Assembly: GCA_943912855.1 (NCBI GenBank)
Contig: CALTVC010000003.1
Coordinates: 62,001 to 126,000, forward strand
Reading direction: 5' to 3'
DNA: 64,000 nucleotides
Source of the DNA: an uncultured Flavobacterium sp.
GTDB lineage: Bacteria > Bacteroidota > Bacteroidia > Flavobacteriales > Flavobacteriaceae
The first letter of the stretch is position 1; each line of letters starts with the position of its first letter. Under the pieces are notes generated by a model. It worked only from the letters and a program-made list of their open reading frames with translations, searched no databases and was not told where the DNA came from. Of the stretch, positions 34,928 through 43,608 are shown in pieces. A program made the translations under genes and the position numbers.

Positions 34928-35284
34928 ATGAGCAAAGCGTTTAAATACAGCGACTGCCCCATGCATCGCTCCATGAGCATACTGGGCAGCAAATGGAAAC
35001 CCATAATCATCTATGCTCTGCGCGACCGTACCGCTCGTTTCGGGCAGTTGCACGCATCTATAGGCAGTATTTCTAAAAAGGTACTGACAGATACCCTGAA
35101 GGAACTGGAAGCCGACGAGGTATTGTTCCGGGAGGAGTTTAAGGAACTTCCGCCAAGGGTAGAATACAGCCTTACCGAAAAAGGCAGGGCGCTAATCCCT
35201 ATCATGATAGATTTGGTGAAATGGGATAATACCTATTATGAACACCAAAAGGAAAACCATCCTGAAATGGAAGTGGCGGTATAG
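34928..35284 (+). CDS. HxlR-family transcriptional regulator
   Basis: The 118-residue protein has the HxlR winged helix: CPMHRSMSILGSKWKPIIIYAL with the redox-type Cys near the N-terminus, then FGQLHASIGSISKKVLTDTLKELEADEV and PRVEYSLTEKG. Such regulators often sense electrophiles or oxidants. The divergent Old Yellow Enzyme is the probable target. Confidence 0.92.
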   Translation: MSKAFKYSDCPMHRSMSILGSKWKPIIIYALRDRTARFGQLHASIGSISKKVLTDTLKELEADEVLFREEFKELPPRVEYSLTEKGRALIPIMIDLVKWDNTYYEHQKENHPEMEVAV

Positions 35285-35360
35285 TTTACTGCACGTTTTA
35301 CCACAAAGGGAAGTTTTTCCATTTCGACTAAAGCGCAGCGGAATGGAAAATAATATAAAA

Positions 35361-35391
35361 TACAAAATCCCGCCAATGGCGGGATTTTGTA
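35361..35391. terminator. bidirectional terminator
   Basis: TACAAAATCCCGCC-aat-GGCGGGATTTTGTA is a perfect 14-bp stem between the convergent HxlR and thioredoxin genes. Confidence 0.92.
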
Positions 35392-35413
35392 TGCAGAGCG
35401 TTACGTTCTTAAA

Positions 35414-35734
35414 TTAAGAAAGTAGCGCATCGATAGCTTTAGTGTAGGTTTCCTTTGGAGCAACACCTACCTGACGGCCTACTACTTCTCCGTTCTGGAA
35501 AATAAGCACGGTAGGGATGTTACGGATACCATATTTAGCAGCAAATTCCTGGTTAGCGTCTACGTCTACTTTACCAACAACTGCTTTACCGGCATACTCT
35601 TCACCTATTTGCTCGATGATAGGACCTACCATACGGCAAGGACCACACCATGCTGCCCAAAAGTCTACAAGTACCGGTTGTTCTGATTTAAGTACTACTT
35701 CTTCAAAAGTAGCATCTGTTATTGCTTGTGCCAT
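35414..35734 (-). CDS. trxA: thioredoxin
   Basis: The 106-residue protein has the active site WCGPC (Cys30 and Cys33), FWAAW before it and the cis-Pro segment NIPTVLIF. It has no signal peptide, so it is the cytoplasmic disulfide reductant serving reductases and peroxiredoxins. It lies upstream of nothing in operon and is separated from dnaE by 115 bp. Confidence 0.97.
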   Translation of the reverse strand: MAQAITDATFEEVVLKSEQPVLVDFWAAWCGPCRMVGPIIEQIGEEYAGKAVVGKVDVDANQEFAAKYGIRNIPTVLIFQNGEVVGRQVGVAPKETYTKAIDALLS

Positions 35735-35770
35735 AATTCTTCTTTAATTATATATAGTATAATGTCGATA

Positions 35771-35778
35771 CAAAGTTA
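35771..35778 (-). promoter_or_regulatory. -7 promoter element of trxA
   Basis: On the minus strand TAACTTTG fits TAnnTTTG, 37 nt before the ATG. Confidence 0.5.
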
Positions 35779-35849
35779 CTAATTAAGATGCAAAACTTAC
35801 GTTAAACATATAGCTTTTGGTTATAACCTGATAATCAAAAGCTATACCC

Positions 35850-38800
35850 TTAGTTTAGCTTAAAACTAACGTCCAGCCTGTCAAGCTCCTGAAGCAATTC
35901 GTTGCTTATTTTCACCTTCATTTTACGGCTTGGCATACTCAGTTTGGTTACCACCTGTATGCTTTCCTCTTCCTCCTCCTCAGCCGCTATTTCTTCTTCA
36001 AAATCAGGAATTTCGGCATCATCCGCATCATCTGTAGGCTCTGTCATCCTTACGGCTACGGGAGCAGCGGGCGCAAGTTGCTTCTGTACCTTTTGGAGTT
36101 CCATAACCTCGAATGTTACCTGATGGTCGCCTTTGCTGTTGGCAAACAGCTGGAACAAACTCTGTATGAGCTGCTCCTGTAAATCGAGCACATTAAACTG
36201 GATAATCAGCTTCTTGGCAAAGGTAGGCAGCACATCCTGCAGATACTGAATGGCAATATACTGTAACCTCGGTTCGCCTTTCTTACCCTCGGCATTTGTC
36301 CAGCCCTCGCGCACCATTACCCTGATAAAGGTAAAGTTATTGTTGATAAGGAAGTGGCGGAACTTAAGGTATTCCTCACCGTATATTTTAAACTCGTAAC
36401 TTTCGTCGTACCCTTCCAGGTTGAACAACGCCCAACCCTTTCCGTTCTTAGCCACCTTATGCTGTACATTGGTAATGATACCTCCAAAGCTCAGGTTCTT
36501 GTTAACATGTGGTTCCAATGCTTTCAGGAATTCAAGGCGCGCGTTACAGAAGTAGCGCATCTCAAACTTATAATCGTCCAGCGGATGCCCCGAAATGTAA
36601 ATACCTACCACATCTTTCTCACGGGCGAGTTTTTCCATGGTGCTCCACTCTTCGCATGGTGGCACTACTGGCTCTGGTATCTGTACCTCACTGGCTTCTC
36701 CAAAAAGGCTTACCTGGCTACTGTTAGCACTGTCCTGCATTTTGGCACCATAGCGCATGGCTTTTTCCAGGAACGACACATTATCTGTAGCGTCCATGTG
36801 GAAATACTGCGCACGGTGGGTTTCGGTAAAGCAATCAAACCCTCCTGCAAGAGCAAGGTTTTCAAAGGCTTTTTTATTTGCCGAACGCAGGTCTATACGC
36901 ATTGCCAAATCAAAAATAGACTTATAGCTGCCGTCTTTACGGTTTTGCACTATGGTTTCTACCGCGCCGGCACCCACACCTTTTACAGCCCCCATACCAA
37001 AACGCACCGCGCCCGTATCGTTTACCGTAAACTTATAGAACGATTCATTAACATCAGGACCAAGAACCTCCAGCCCCATACGCTTACATTCTTCCATAAA
37101 GAACGTAACCTGCTTAATGTCGTTCATGTTGTTACTCAGTACCGCCGCCATATATTCGGCTGGGTAATGTGCTTTAAGGTATGCCGTTTGGTACGCTACC
37201 CAGGCATAGCAGGTAGAGTGGCTTTTGTTAAACGCGTAACTAGCAAAAGCCTCCCAGTCTTTCCAAATCTTTTCAAGGACGGTAGCATCATGACCTTTTT
37301 CCGAAGCCTGGGCTACGAACTTAGGTTTCATCTTATCCAGTACATCCTTCTGCTTTTTACCCATCGCCTTACGCAGTACGTCGGCCTCACCTTTAGTAAA
37401 GCCCGCCAGCTTTTGCGACAGTAGCATCACCTGCTCCTGGTATACCGTAATGCCGTAGGTTTCCTTTAGGTATTCCTCACAGGCATCAAGGTCGTATTTT
37501 ATTTCTTCCTCGCCATTTTTACGGCGTACGAAACTCGGAATGTATTCCAAAGGCCCCGGACGGTACAAGGCGTTCATGGCAATAAGGTCGGCAAACACGG
37601 TAGGCTTCAGGTCCTTCATGTACTTTTGCATACCGGGCGATTCGTACTGGAACACCCCTACGGTTTCCCCGCGCTGAAAGAGTTCGTACGTTTTTACATC
37701 ATCTATAGGAAATGCTTCAGGGTCTAATTCAATACCGTGTTTGTATTTTACCAGTTTTACGGTGTCCTTAATCAGGGTAAGGGTCTTCAGACCCAGGAAG
37801 TCCATCTTAAGCAACCCGGCACTTTCCACCACCGAGTTGTCAAACTGGGTAACGTATAAGTCCGAATCTTTCGCTACCGAAACGGGTACGAAATTCGTAA
37901 TATCATCGGGCGTAATAATTACCCCACAGGCGTGTATACCCGTGTTTCGCATAGAACCCTCCAGCACTTTTGCCTGCTGTATGGTTTCGCTGGTAAGGTC
38001 GCCACCGTTAGCCATGGCAATGAGTTCCTGCACACGGTCATACTCATCAGAACGCAGGGCGCCACGCAGGGCATTCTGGTCCATGGTGAATATCTTGGCA
38101 AGCTTCATGTTCGGAATCAGCTTGGCCACCTTATCTGCTTCAAACAGCGGAAGGTCGAGCACACGGGCGGTATCACGGATAGACGATTTTGCCGCCATGG
38201 TACCGTAAGTAATAATCTGCGCTACCTGGCTGGCACCGTATTTATTAATCACGTAGTCCATAACACGGCTACGTCCTTCGTCGTCAAAATCAATATCAAT
38301 ATCGGGCATCGATACCCTGTCCGGATTCAGGAAACGCTCAAAAAGCAGGTCGTACTTAATCGGGTCGATGTTGGTAATACCAAGGCAATACGCCACCGCG
38401 CTACCCGCCGCAGATCCCCTGCCCGGCCCTACTGATACGCCCATGTTTCGGGCTTCGGCAATAAAATCCTGTACAATAAGGAAGTACCCCGGATACCCCG
38501 AGTTCTTAATCGTATTCAGCTCAAAATCCAGGCGCTCGCGTATGTCATCAGTAATTTCTTCATAGCGTTTTTCAGCACCCCGATACGTAAGGTAACGCAG
38601 GAAGTTGTTCTCTCCACGTTTACCGCCGTCTTCGTTGTCTTCGGCCACCTGGTATTCTTCAGGAATGTCAAATTTAGGAAGCAGTACATCGCGGTATAGC
38701 GAGTAGGCTTCCACCTTTTCAACAATTTCCTGTATGTTGTAAATGGCTTCGGGGAGGTCTTTAAAGATCTCCTTCATTTCGTCGCCACTCTTAAAATAGT

Positions 38801-40367
38801 ATTCAGTATTGGGCAACCCAAAGCGGAAACCACGCCCGCGCCCTATAGGTGTAGCGAGCTTTTCCCCGTCTTTTACGCACAGCAAAATATCGTGCGCGTG
38901 GCTGTTCGCCTTATCTACGTAATAGGTGTTATTGGTGGCAACCAGCTTCACACTGTGCTTGCGTGCCAACTTTATAAGCGATGCGTTTACACGGTCTTCG
39001 TCTTCCTGACCGTGGCGCATCAGCTCCATGTAAAAGTCATCTCCAAAGAGGTTTTTCCAATACAGTAACGCTTCTTCGGCCTGGTTTTCACCAATGTTCA
39101 GCACCTTGTTCGGGATTTCCCCGTACAGGTTACCCGAAAGCACCATGATGTCTTCCTTGTACTGCTCCACCACCCTTTTATCAATACGCGGTACGTAATA
39201 AAAACCGGCGGTATAGGCTATGGAAGCCATCTTGGCAAGGTTATGGTAGCCATTTTTGTTCTTTGCCAAAAGTACCACCTGGTAACCATTGTCCTTACGG
39301 CTTTTGTCTTTATGGTCTTCGCAAATGAAGAACTCACAGCCCACGATAGGCTTCATAAGTACCTCTGTAGGCTCCTCGCCTGCTTCTATGGCGGCCTTGT
39401 TCTTGGCTTCGGCAGCTTTGTTATGGTTCATAACGTTGCTCACAAAGTGGAATGCCCCCATCATGTTACCGTGGTCGGTCATGGCTACGGCAGGCATCTT
39501 GTGTTTTGCAGCAGCCTTTACCAGCTCCGGTACGCTAATGGTACTTTGCAGTACCGAAAACTGGGTATGGTTATGTAAATGCACGTACTGTACATTTGAT
39601 ATATCCACCATCTCAGCCGGAGCTCCGGTTTCAGTTCCTTTAGCCGATTGTAGTTTTTCAAGGCGCTGACGAACCTCTTCACTCGCCTTTTTAAGGTTGA
39701 TGTGCTTTAGGCCAATAAGCTGTATGGGCTGCGGGTGCCTGTTACGGAATTCCGTAAAATACCCCGGATGTACATCCAGCTCCTCAGCAGTAAAGATATC
39801 GCGTTTAAGAAGTTCAAGGAAACAGCGGGTCGTCGCCTCCACGTCGGCAGTAGCGTTGTGGGCTTCGGCAAACGGCTGGTCAAATAAATATTGGTGCAAC
39901 TCGGTTAGTGTAGGCAGCTTGTAGCGTCCTCCACGACCTCCGGGCAGTTTAAGTAAATCAGCGGTAATTTCGGTACAGGTATCCAGCACTTTCATGCTGC
40001 TCATACGGGTTTCCACGCCGTAGCGGTAAAACTCCGAGCCCATGATGTTTACGTCGAAGCCTACGTTTTGCCCTACGATGAACGAAGCCTTAGACATTGC
40101 TTCATTAAACTTACCCAACACATCGGTAAGCGGAATACCCTGCTCTAAAGCAAGGTCAGTACTAATGCCGTGAATCCTCTCAGCATCATACGGTATGTTG
40201 AATCCGTCAGGGCGGATAAGGTAATCCTGGTGCTCTATGAGCTGCCCCATATCATCGTGCAACTGCCACGCGATTTGTATGCATCGGGGCCAGTTGTCGG
40301 TATCGGTAATGGGAGCATCCCAGCGTTTTGGTAATCCGGTTGTTTCCGTGTCGAAAATCAGGTACAT
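35850..40367 (-). CDS. dnaE: DNA polymerase III alpha subunit with N-terminal proofreading exonuclease
   Basis: The 1505-residue protein is a replicative polymerase with an added DnaQ-like 3'-5' exonuclease in the first 210 residues: DTETTGLP (Asp6, Glu8), NVGFDVNI and HNATADVEAT. A PHP domain follows (HLHNHTQFSVLQST near residue 262), then the palm with catalytic PDIDIDFDDEGR near residue 687, the helix-hairpin-helix and beta-binding regions (GRGSAAGS, QEQVM, AFNKSHS) and OB fold. DnaE is normally about 1150 residues, so the extra length is mostly the exonuclease. This fusion is known in Bacteroidetes. Confidence 0.97.
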   Translation of the reverse strand: MYLIFDTETTGLPKRWDAPITDTDNWPRCIQIAWQLHDDMGQLIEHQDYLIRPDGFNIPYDAERIHGISTDLALEQGIPLTDVLGKFNEAMSKASFIVGQNVGFDVNIMGSEFYRYGVETRMSSMKVLDTCTEITADLLKLPGGRGGRYKLPTLTELHQYLFDQPFAEAHNATADVEATTRCFLELLKRDIFTAEELDVHPGYFTEFRNRHPQPIQLIGLKHINLKKASEEVRQRLEKLQSAKGTETGAPAEMVDISNVQYVHLHNHTQFSVLQSTISVPELVKAAAKHKMPAVAMTDHGNMMGAFHFVSNVMNHNKAAEAKNKAAIEAGEEPTEVLMKPIVGCEFFICEDHKDKSRKDNGYQVVLLAKNKNGYHNLAKMASIAYTAGFYYVPRIDKRVVEQYKEDIMVLSGNLYGEIPNKVLNIGENQAEEALLYWKNLFGDDFYMELMRHGQEDEDRVNASLIKLARKHSVKLVATNNTYYVDKANSHAHDILLCVKDGEKLATPIGRGRGFRFGLPNTEYYFKSGDEMKEIFKDLPEAIYNIQEIVEKVEAYSLYRDVLLPKFDIPEEYQVAEDNEDGGKRGENNFLRYLTYRGAEKRYEEITDDIRERLDFELNTIKNSGYPGYFLIVQDFIAEARNMGVSVGPGRGSAAGSAVAYCLGITNIDPIKYDLLFERFLNPDRVSMPDIDIDFDDEGRSRVMDYVINKYGASQVAQIITYGTMAAKSSIRDTARVLDLPLFEADKVAKLIPNMKLAKIFTMDQNALRGALRSDEYDRVQELIAMANGGDLTSETIQQAKVLEGSMRNTGIHACGVIITPDDITNFVPVSVAKDSDLYVTQFDNSVVESAGLLKMDFLGLKTLTLIKDTVKLVKYKHGIELDPEAFPIDDVKTYELFQRGETVGVFQYESPGMQKYMKDLKPTVFADLIAMNALYRPGPLEYIPSFVRRKNGEEEIKYDLDACEEYLKETYGITVYQEQVMLLSQKLAGFTKGEADVLRKAMGKKQKDVLDKMKPKFVAQASEKGHDATVLEKIWKDWEAFASYAFNKSHSTCYAWVAYQTAYLKAHYPAEYMAAVLSNNMNDIKQVTFFMEECKRMGLEVLGPDVNESFYKFTVNDTGAVRFGMGAVKGVGAGAVETIVQNRKDGSYKSIFDLAMRIDLRSANKKAFENLALAGGFDCFTETHRAQYFHMDATDNVSFLEKAMRYGAKMQDSANSSQVSLFGEASEVQIPEPVVPPCEEWSTMEKLAREKDVVGIYISGHPLDDYKFEMRYFCNARLEFLKALEPHVNKNLSFGGIITNVQHKVAKNGKGWALFNLEGYDESYEFKIYGEEYLKFRHFLINNNFTFIRVMVREGWTNAEGKKGEPRLQYIAIQYLQDVLPTFAKKLIIQFNVLDLQEQLIQSLFQLFANSKGDHQVTFEVMELQKVQKQLAPAAPVAVRMTEPTDDADDAEIPDFEEEIAAEEEEEESIQVVTKLSMPSRKMKVKISNELLQELDRLDVSFKLN

Positions 40368-40425
40368 AGCAACTATTGGATTTTTAAGCAGTTAAAAGTA
40401 ATTAAGGCAATGGAGTACCCTTCTA

Positions 40426-40433
40426 CAAAAATA
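40426..40433 (-). promoter_or_regulatory. -7 promoter element of dnaE
   Basis: On the minus strand TATTTTTG fits TAnnTTTG, 59 nt before the dnaE ATG. A 33-nt repeat arm starts 10 bp upstream and would occupy the -33 region. Confidence 0.45.
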
Positions 40434-40542
40434 GGTTTTTTGGTGGATTTGTGGATGCGTGGATTTGTTAATTTGAACGCCTGTGTATGCGTTGATTTGC
40501 TTATTTGTGTATTCGACTGAAAACCCAGCATTTCCTCTGTTC

Positions 40543-40627
40543 GTCATTGCGAGGAGGTACGACGAAACAATCTCATCACATTGTAGGTTGGGATTGCCGC
40601 GCTCCGTTGCACTTCGCTCGCAATGAC
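40543..40627. repeat. GTCATTGCGAG interspersed palindrome
   Basis: GTCATTGCGAG (40543-40553) and CTCGCAATGAC (40617-40627) are perfect ends of an 85-nt element with inner GAA-ACAATC / GGATTGCC pairing. Palindromes of this type are widespread as intergenic repeats in Bacteroidetes. Confidence 0.85.
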
Positions 40628-40669
40628 CCGCATCGCTGAATAACACACCCTACGAACAACCACAAGAAA

Positions 40670-40701
40670 TAAACCCCACGGTACGCATACCGCAGGGTTT
40701 A
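40670..40701 (-). terminator. terminator of the efflux operon
   Basis: TAAACCC-ca-CGGTA-cgca-TACCG-ca-GGGTTTA is a stepped stem followed on the minus strand by TTTATTTCTT. It lies 225 bp after the last efflux gene. Confidence 0.65.
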
Positions 40702-40791
40702 CACAACAACCAAAACATATACAAAGGGATGATTATCCCAAACCTTAATTTTTAACGGCGTGCTATTAAGCATTCTTCAATAGTAATAATC

Positions 40792-40824
40792 CCACCCCAC
40801 CGAAGGAGGGGAATGCTCACTCTG
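40792..40824. repeat. half copy of the CCACCCC palindrome
   Basis: It matches 34729-34761 at 30 of 33 positions, including CCGAAGGAGGGGAATGCT. The second arm is missing, and the sequence runs directly into other repeat words (ACTTCCGGATCTCGGAC, then AATTAACAAATCC). Confidence 0.8.
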
Positions 40825-40926
40825 TCCCATCTTCGAACTTCCGGATCTCGGACAAATTAACAAATCCACGCATCCACATATCCACAAAAAATCGAATTAT
40901 CATATAACCGAATCACCGCATAACCA

Positions 40927-42516
40927 TCAACTTCCCCACACCTTATTCTTAAACAAGTCGAATGAGAAGCGTAACTGCCTATTGAACAACAAGAGTATGA
41001 CTACTGCAAACAGCACATAGCCCATTACGGTAAATATCTCCATATTAGCTATGAGGAGCGACTGCGCGCGTGCCGACTGGGTAAGGCTTTTTATGGCAAG
41101 TTTATAGGCTTCGGGTTCGGCGTAGCCTTTCGCCATGAAGCGTTGCAGGGTGGCAGCGGTTCTGTCCTGCATTTGTGGGCTTTCGGGCAAAACAAATGAT
41201 ATGGCTTTATCATAATGCTTTTGGGTCAGGAAAATCTGGGCATTTTGCATAATGCAAAAACCTATGGTACTTCCCCAAAAACGGCCTATTACCCCTGACG
41301 TACCTGAAAATGGCGCGAGCTTCTTTGGTACGGACGATACCGTAAACAGCACCAACGGCACAAACAGAAAGCCTACCGCAAAACCCTGTAAAATATACGG
41401 AGCGGTTATATCTGACAATGAAGCATCGGGCACAAATAAAAACGTCATCCAGATGTGGTGGATTGCCAACAACAAAAATCCAAGGATAAATATATATCTA
41501 CTAGCTACGGCTCGTGCAAGACAAATACCCGCAACCGCCATACCTATAACGTTACCCGCTACATTTATAAACTGCACGTGTGCTACTCTTGAGGGTTCCC
41601 AGTTCCAGACCGTAAACATGGTGCTGTGGCAAATGTTTAGCGTGGCACGCGCTATGTACAGCACCACGAACAAAAAGAACCCAATGCGAAGGTTTGGAAA
41701 CCCAAAAACAGATAAGTCGAACGAAGGGCGTTTTACCGTTACCTGCCTCATAAGGAACAGCGCTCCAAACAACAGGAATGCCACTGATGCCGTTATGATT
41801 TGCGCCGACTGGAACCAATATTTTTTCTCGCCATAGATAAATACAAACGCGCCCGCGATTATGGTAACGTGTACCAATATAAAGCTTGCCCAGTCTATTT
41901 GGTAGAGCGGAACCTTTTTGTGCACACGGTGGTTAGTAAACGTTATTAATATAAGCCCCACACAGGTAAGCTGAAACAATGCCGAACCCCACGCCATATA
42001 ACGCCAGTCGTAATTTTCGAGCAGGTATACCGCTATGTTCATAATAAAAGGCGAAGCAAGAAGCAATGCCCCATAGGTAAAGCTAAACCCGATGATTACA
42101 GCACTACGGGTGGTAAATCTGTTGATGAGCATCTGCCTCATGGGCAACCATGGCAATGCCATAAGCACACCCTCAGCCACACGAAGCAGCAGAAACACTA
42201 CATAATTTTTGGTATAGCCCGACATAACAAACGCTATTGCAGAAAGGCTAAAAATGACCAGAAAGTAGTTTTTTGGCGGAAAGAATTTAAACAGCCTGCT
42301 CTCTACCAGCAGCGTAGCCAGAAACGTGCCGTAGGTAACACACAGCGAAAACTGCAGATCTTCTACCTCTACATCAAGGAAGCTTGCCGAATAGGTAATG
42401 TTACTCGTATACACGCCCAGCAATACCATACAGTGCAACAGGCAGAAAAACAGCACAAAAACAGCGAGCCAGTTAGGCACCCAGGGCTTAAATACCCCGG
42501 CGTTTTCTTTTGGCAT
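40927..42516 (-). CDS. MFS multidrug efflux permease (EmrB/QacA, DHA2 type)
   Basis: The 529-residue protein has about 14 membrane spans, the number expected for DHA2 transporters, with LRVAEGVLMALPWLPMRQ as the family motif C/B region and GSTIGFCIMQNAQIF near the end. It should export drugs or lipophilic compounds using the proton gradient. It is the last gene of a TolC-HlyD-MFS operon, 15 bp after the HlyD gene, so the three likely form one tripartite pump. Confidence 0.9.
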   Translation of the reverse strand: MPKENAGVFKPWVPNWLAVFVLFFCLLHCMVLLGVYTSNITYSASFLDVEVEDLQFSLCVTYGTFLATLLVESRLFKFFPPKNYFLVIFSLSAIAFVMSGYTKNYVVFLLLRVAEGVLMALPWLPMRQMLINRFTTRSAVIIGFSFTYGALLLASPFIMNIAVYLLENYDWRYMAWGSALFQLTCVGLILITFTNHRVHKKVPLYQIDWASFILVHVTIIAGAFVFIYGEKKYWFQSAQIITASVAFLLFGALFLMRQVTVKRPSFDLSVFGFPNLRIGFFLFVVLYIARATLNICHSTMFTVWNWEPSRVAHVQFINVAGNVIGMAVAGICLARAVASRYIFILGFLLLAIHHIWMTFLFVPDASLSDITAPYILQGFAVGFLFVPLVLFTVSSVPKKLAPFSGTSGVIGRFWGSTIGFCIMQNAQIFLTQKHYDKAISFVLPESPQMQDRTAATLQRFMAKGYAEPEAYKLAIKSLTQSARAQSLLIANMEIFTVMGYVLFAVVILLLFNRQLRFSFDLFKNKVWGS

Positions 42517-42531
42517 AACAAAAAAGTTTAG

Positions 42532-43584
42532 TTAGTCCTGATGTTTGGCTACAACAATCACATTCATCCCCGCACGCAGGAAATCATTATCCTTATCAGT
42601 ACCTGTAAGCACTATCTTAACAGGGATGCGCTGTTCTATCTTCACGAAGTTACCCGTAGCATTATCCGGTGGTAACAGCGAAAATCTTGCACCACTCGCC
42701 GGTGATAACGACTGTATTTTTCCGGTGTATTTTTTATCGCCAAGAGCATCAATTTCGAGAGTTACTTCCTGCCCTACAGAAAGATATTCCAATTGGGTTT
42801 CCTTAAAGTTGGCAATTACCCATTTTTCGCTACTCACCATATTAACCAGCGTTTGTCCTTCCTTAACCAGTTGCCCCGGTTGCAGGGTACGCTTGCCTAC
42901 ATAGCCATCATACGGCGCTGTAATCACGGCATACGAATAGAATAACGCGGCGTTTTCGGCTTCGGCTTTTTTGGAAAGGTACTGCGCTTCGGTTTCAGGG
43001 ATAACGGTAGTAGCCTGAGTGGTGGTGAGCCCCGCACGATGTATACTACTGCGCACCTCTTCATAGTGTGATTTGGCAGCATCATAATCTGCCTGTACAC
43101 GTTGCACTTGCTGAAGGGTGGTAGCTTCTTCTTTGTATAACGCCTGGTAACGGTCTAAATCCTGTTTTGCTTTTAGCATCACAGCCTTAGCACCCGAAAG
43201 CTTGGCGGTTTCTATGGCACTCATGGTACCCGCAGCCTGTGCTGATGCCTGGCTTACACCTATGGCACTCTTGGCAGTAAGCACATCGGCAAGCGCCTTG
43301 TCCAGGCGGGCTTTATATTCGCGCGGGTCTATGATAATAAGGGTGTCTCCCTTGTGCACAAACTGGTTTTCTTCATAGCGCACCTCCTGTACATAACCGG
43401 GTATGCGCGCGGCAATGGGAGTAATGTACTGTTCTACCTGAGCATCGTTAGTTTCTTCGTGGTTACGGTAGTAAAAAAAGAACCACAACGCCAGCACTAT
43501 GCCGGTAATGAAAAGGACAGATGCCACCAATGTTACAACAGTGTGCAGGTAACCTTTAGAGGTGGCGGAACGGAAAAGTTTCAT
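42532..43584 (-). CDS. HlyD/EmrA-family membrane fusion protein
   Basis: The 350-residue protein has one N-terminal membrane span, a lipoyl-like half (ARIPGYVQEVRYEENQFVHKGDTL), a helical hairpin in the middle and the second half-motif ITAPYDGYVGKRTLQPGQLV. It bridges the inner-membrane permease to the TolC-type channel. The next gene starts 15 bp later. Confidence 0.93.
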   Translation of the reverse strand: MKLFRSATSKGYLHTVVTLVASVLFITGIVLALWFFFYYRNHEETNDAQVEQYITPIAARIPGYVQEVRYEENQFVHKGDTLIIIDPREYKARLDKALADVLTAKSAIGVSQASAQAAGTMSAIETAKLSGAKAVMLKAKQDLDRYQALYKEEATTLQQVQRVQADYDAAKSHYEEVRSSIHRAGLTTTQATTVIPETEAQYLSKKAEAENAALFYSYAVITAPYDGYVGKRTLQPGQLVKEGQTLVNMVSSEKWVIANFKETQLEYLSVGQEVTLEIDALGDKKYTGKIQSLSPASGARFSLLPPDNATGNFVKIEQRIPVKIVLTGTDKDNDFLRAGMNVIVVAKHQD

Positions 43585-43608
43585 AACTAAATTTTAAGGC
43601 AAGGTGAA

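Larger units (their letters stand above)
40443..40885. repeat. long inverted repeat bracketing a repeat mosaic
   Basis: The arms 40443-40475 and 40853-40885 are inverted copies with one mismatch in 33 nt (words GTGGATTTG, GATGCGTGG, TTTGTTAATTTG). They enclose 377 bp holding the GTCATTGCGAG palindrome, a terminator and a CCACCCC half element. No gene lies in the 559-bp gap between dnaE and the efflux operon. Confidence 0.85.

Noticed and set aside
36354..37424. 356-codon plus-strand frame opposite dnaE
   Set aside because: It is antisense to a well-conserved part of dnaE with no signal, promoter or family.
40392..40646. 84-codon frame on the minus strand
   Set aside because: It translates the GTCATTGCGAG palindrome and GTGGATTTG strings (for example CERSATERGN), a classic artefact of intergenic repeats.
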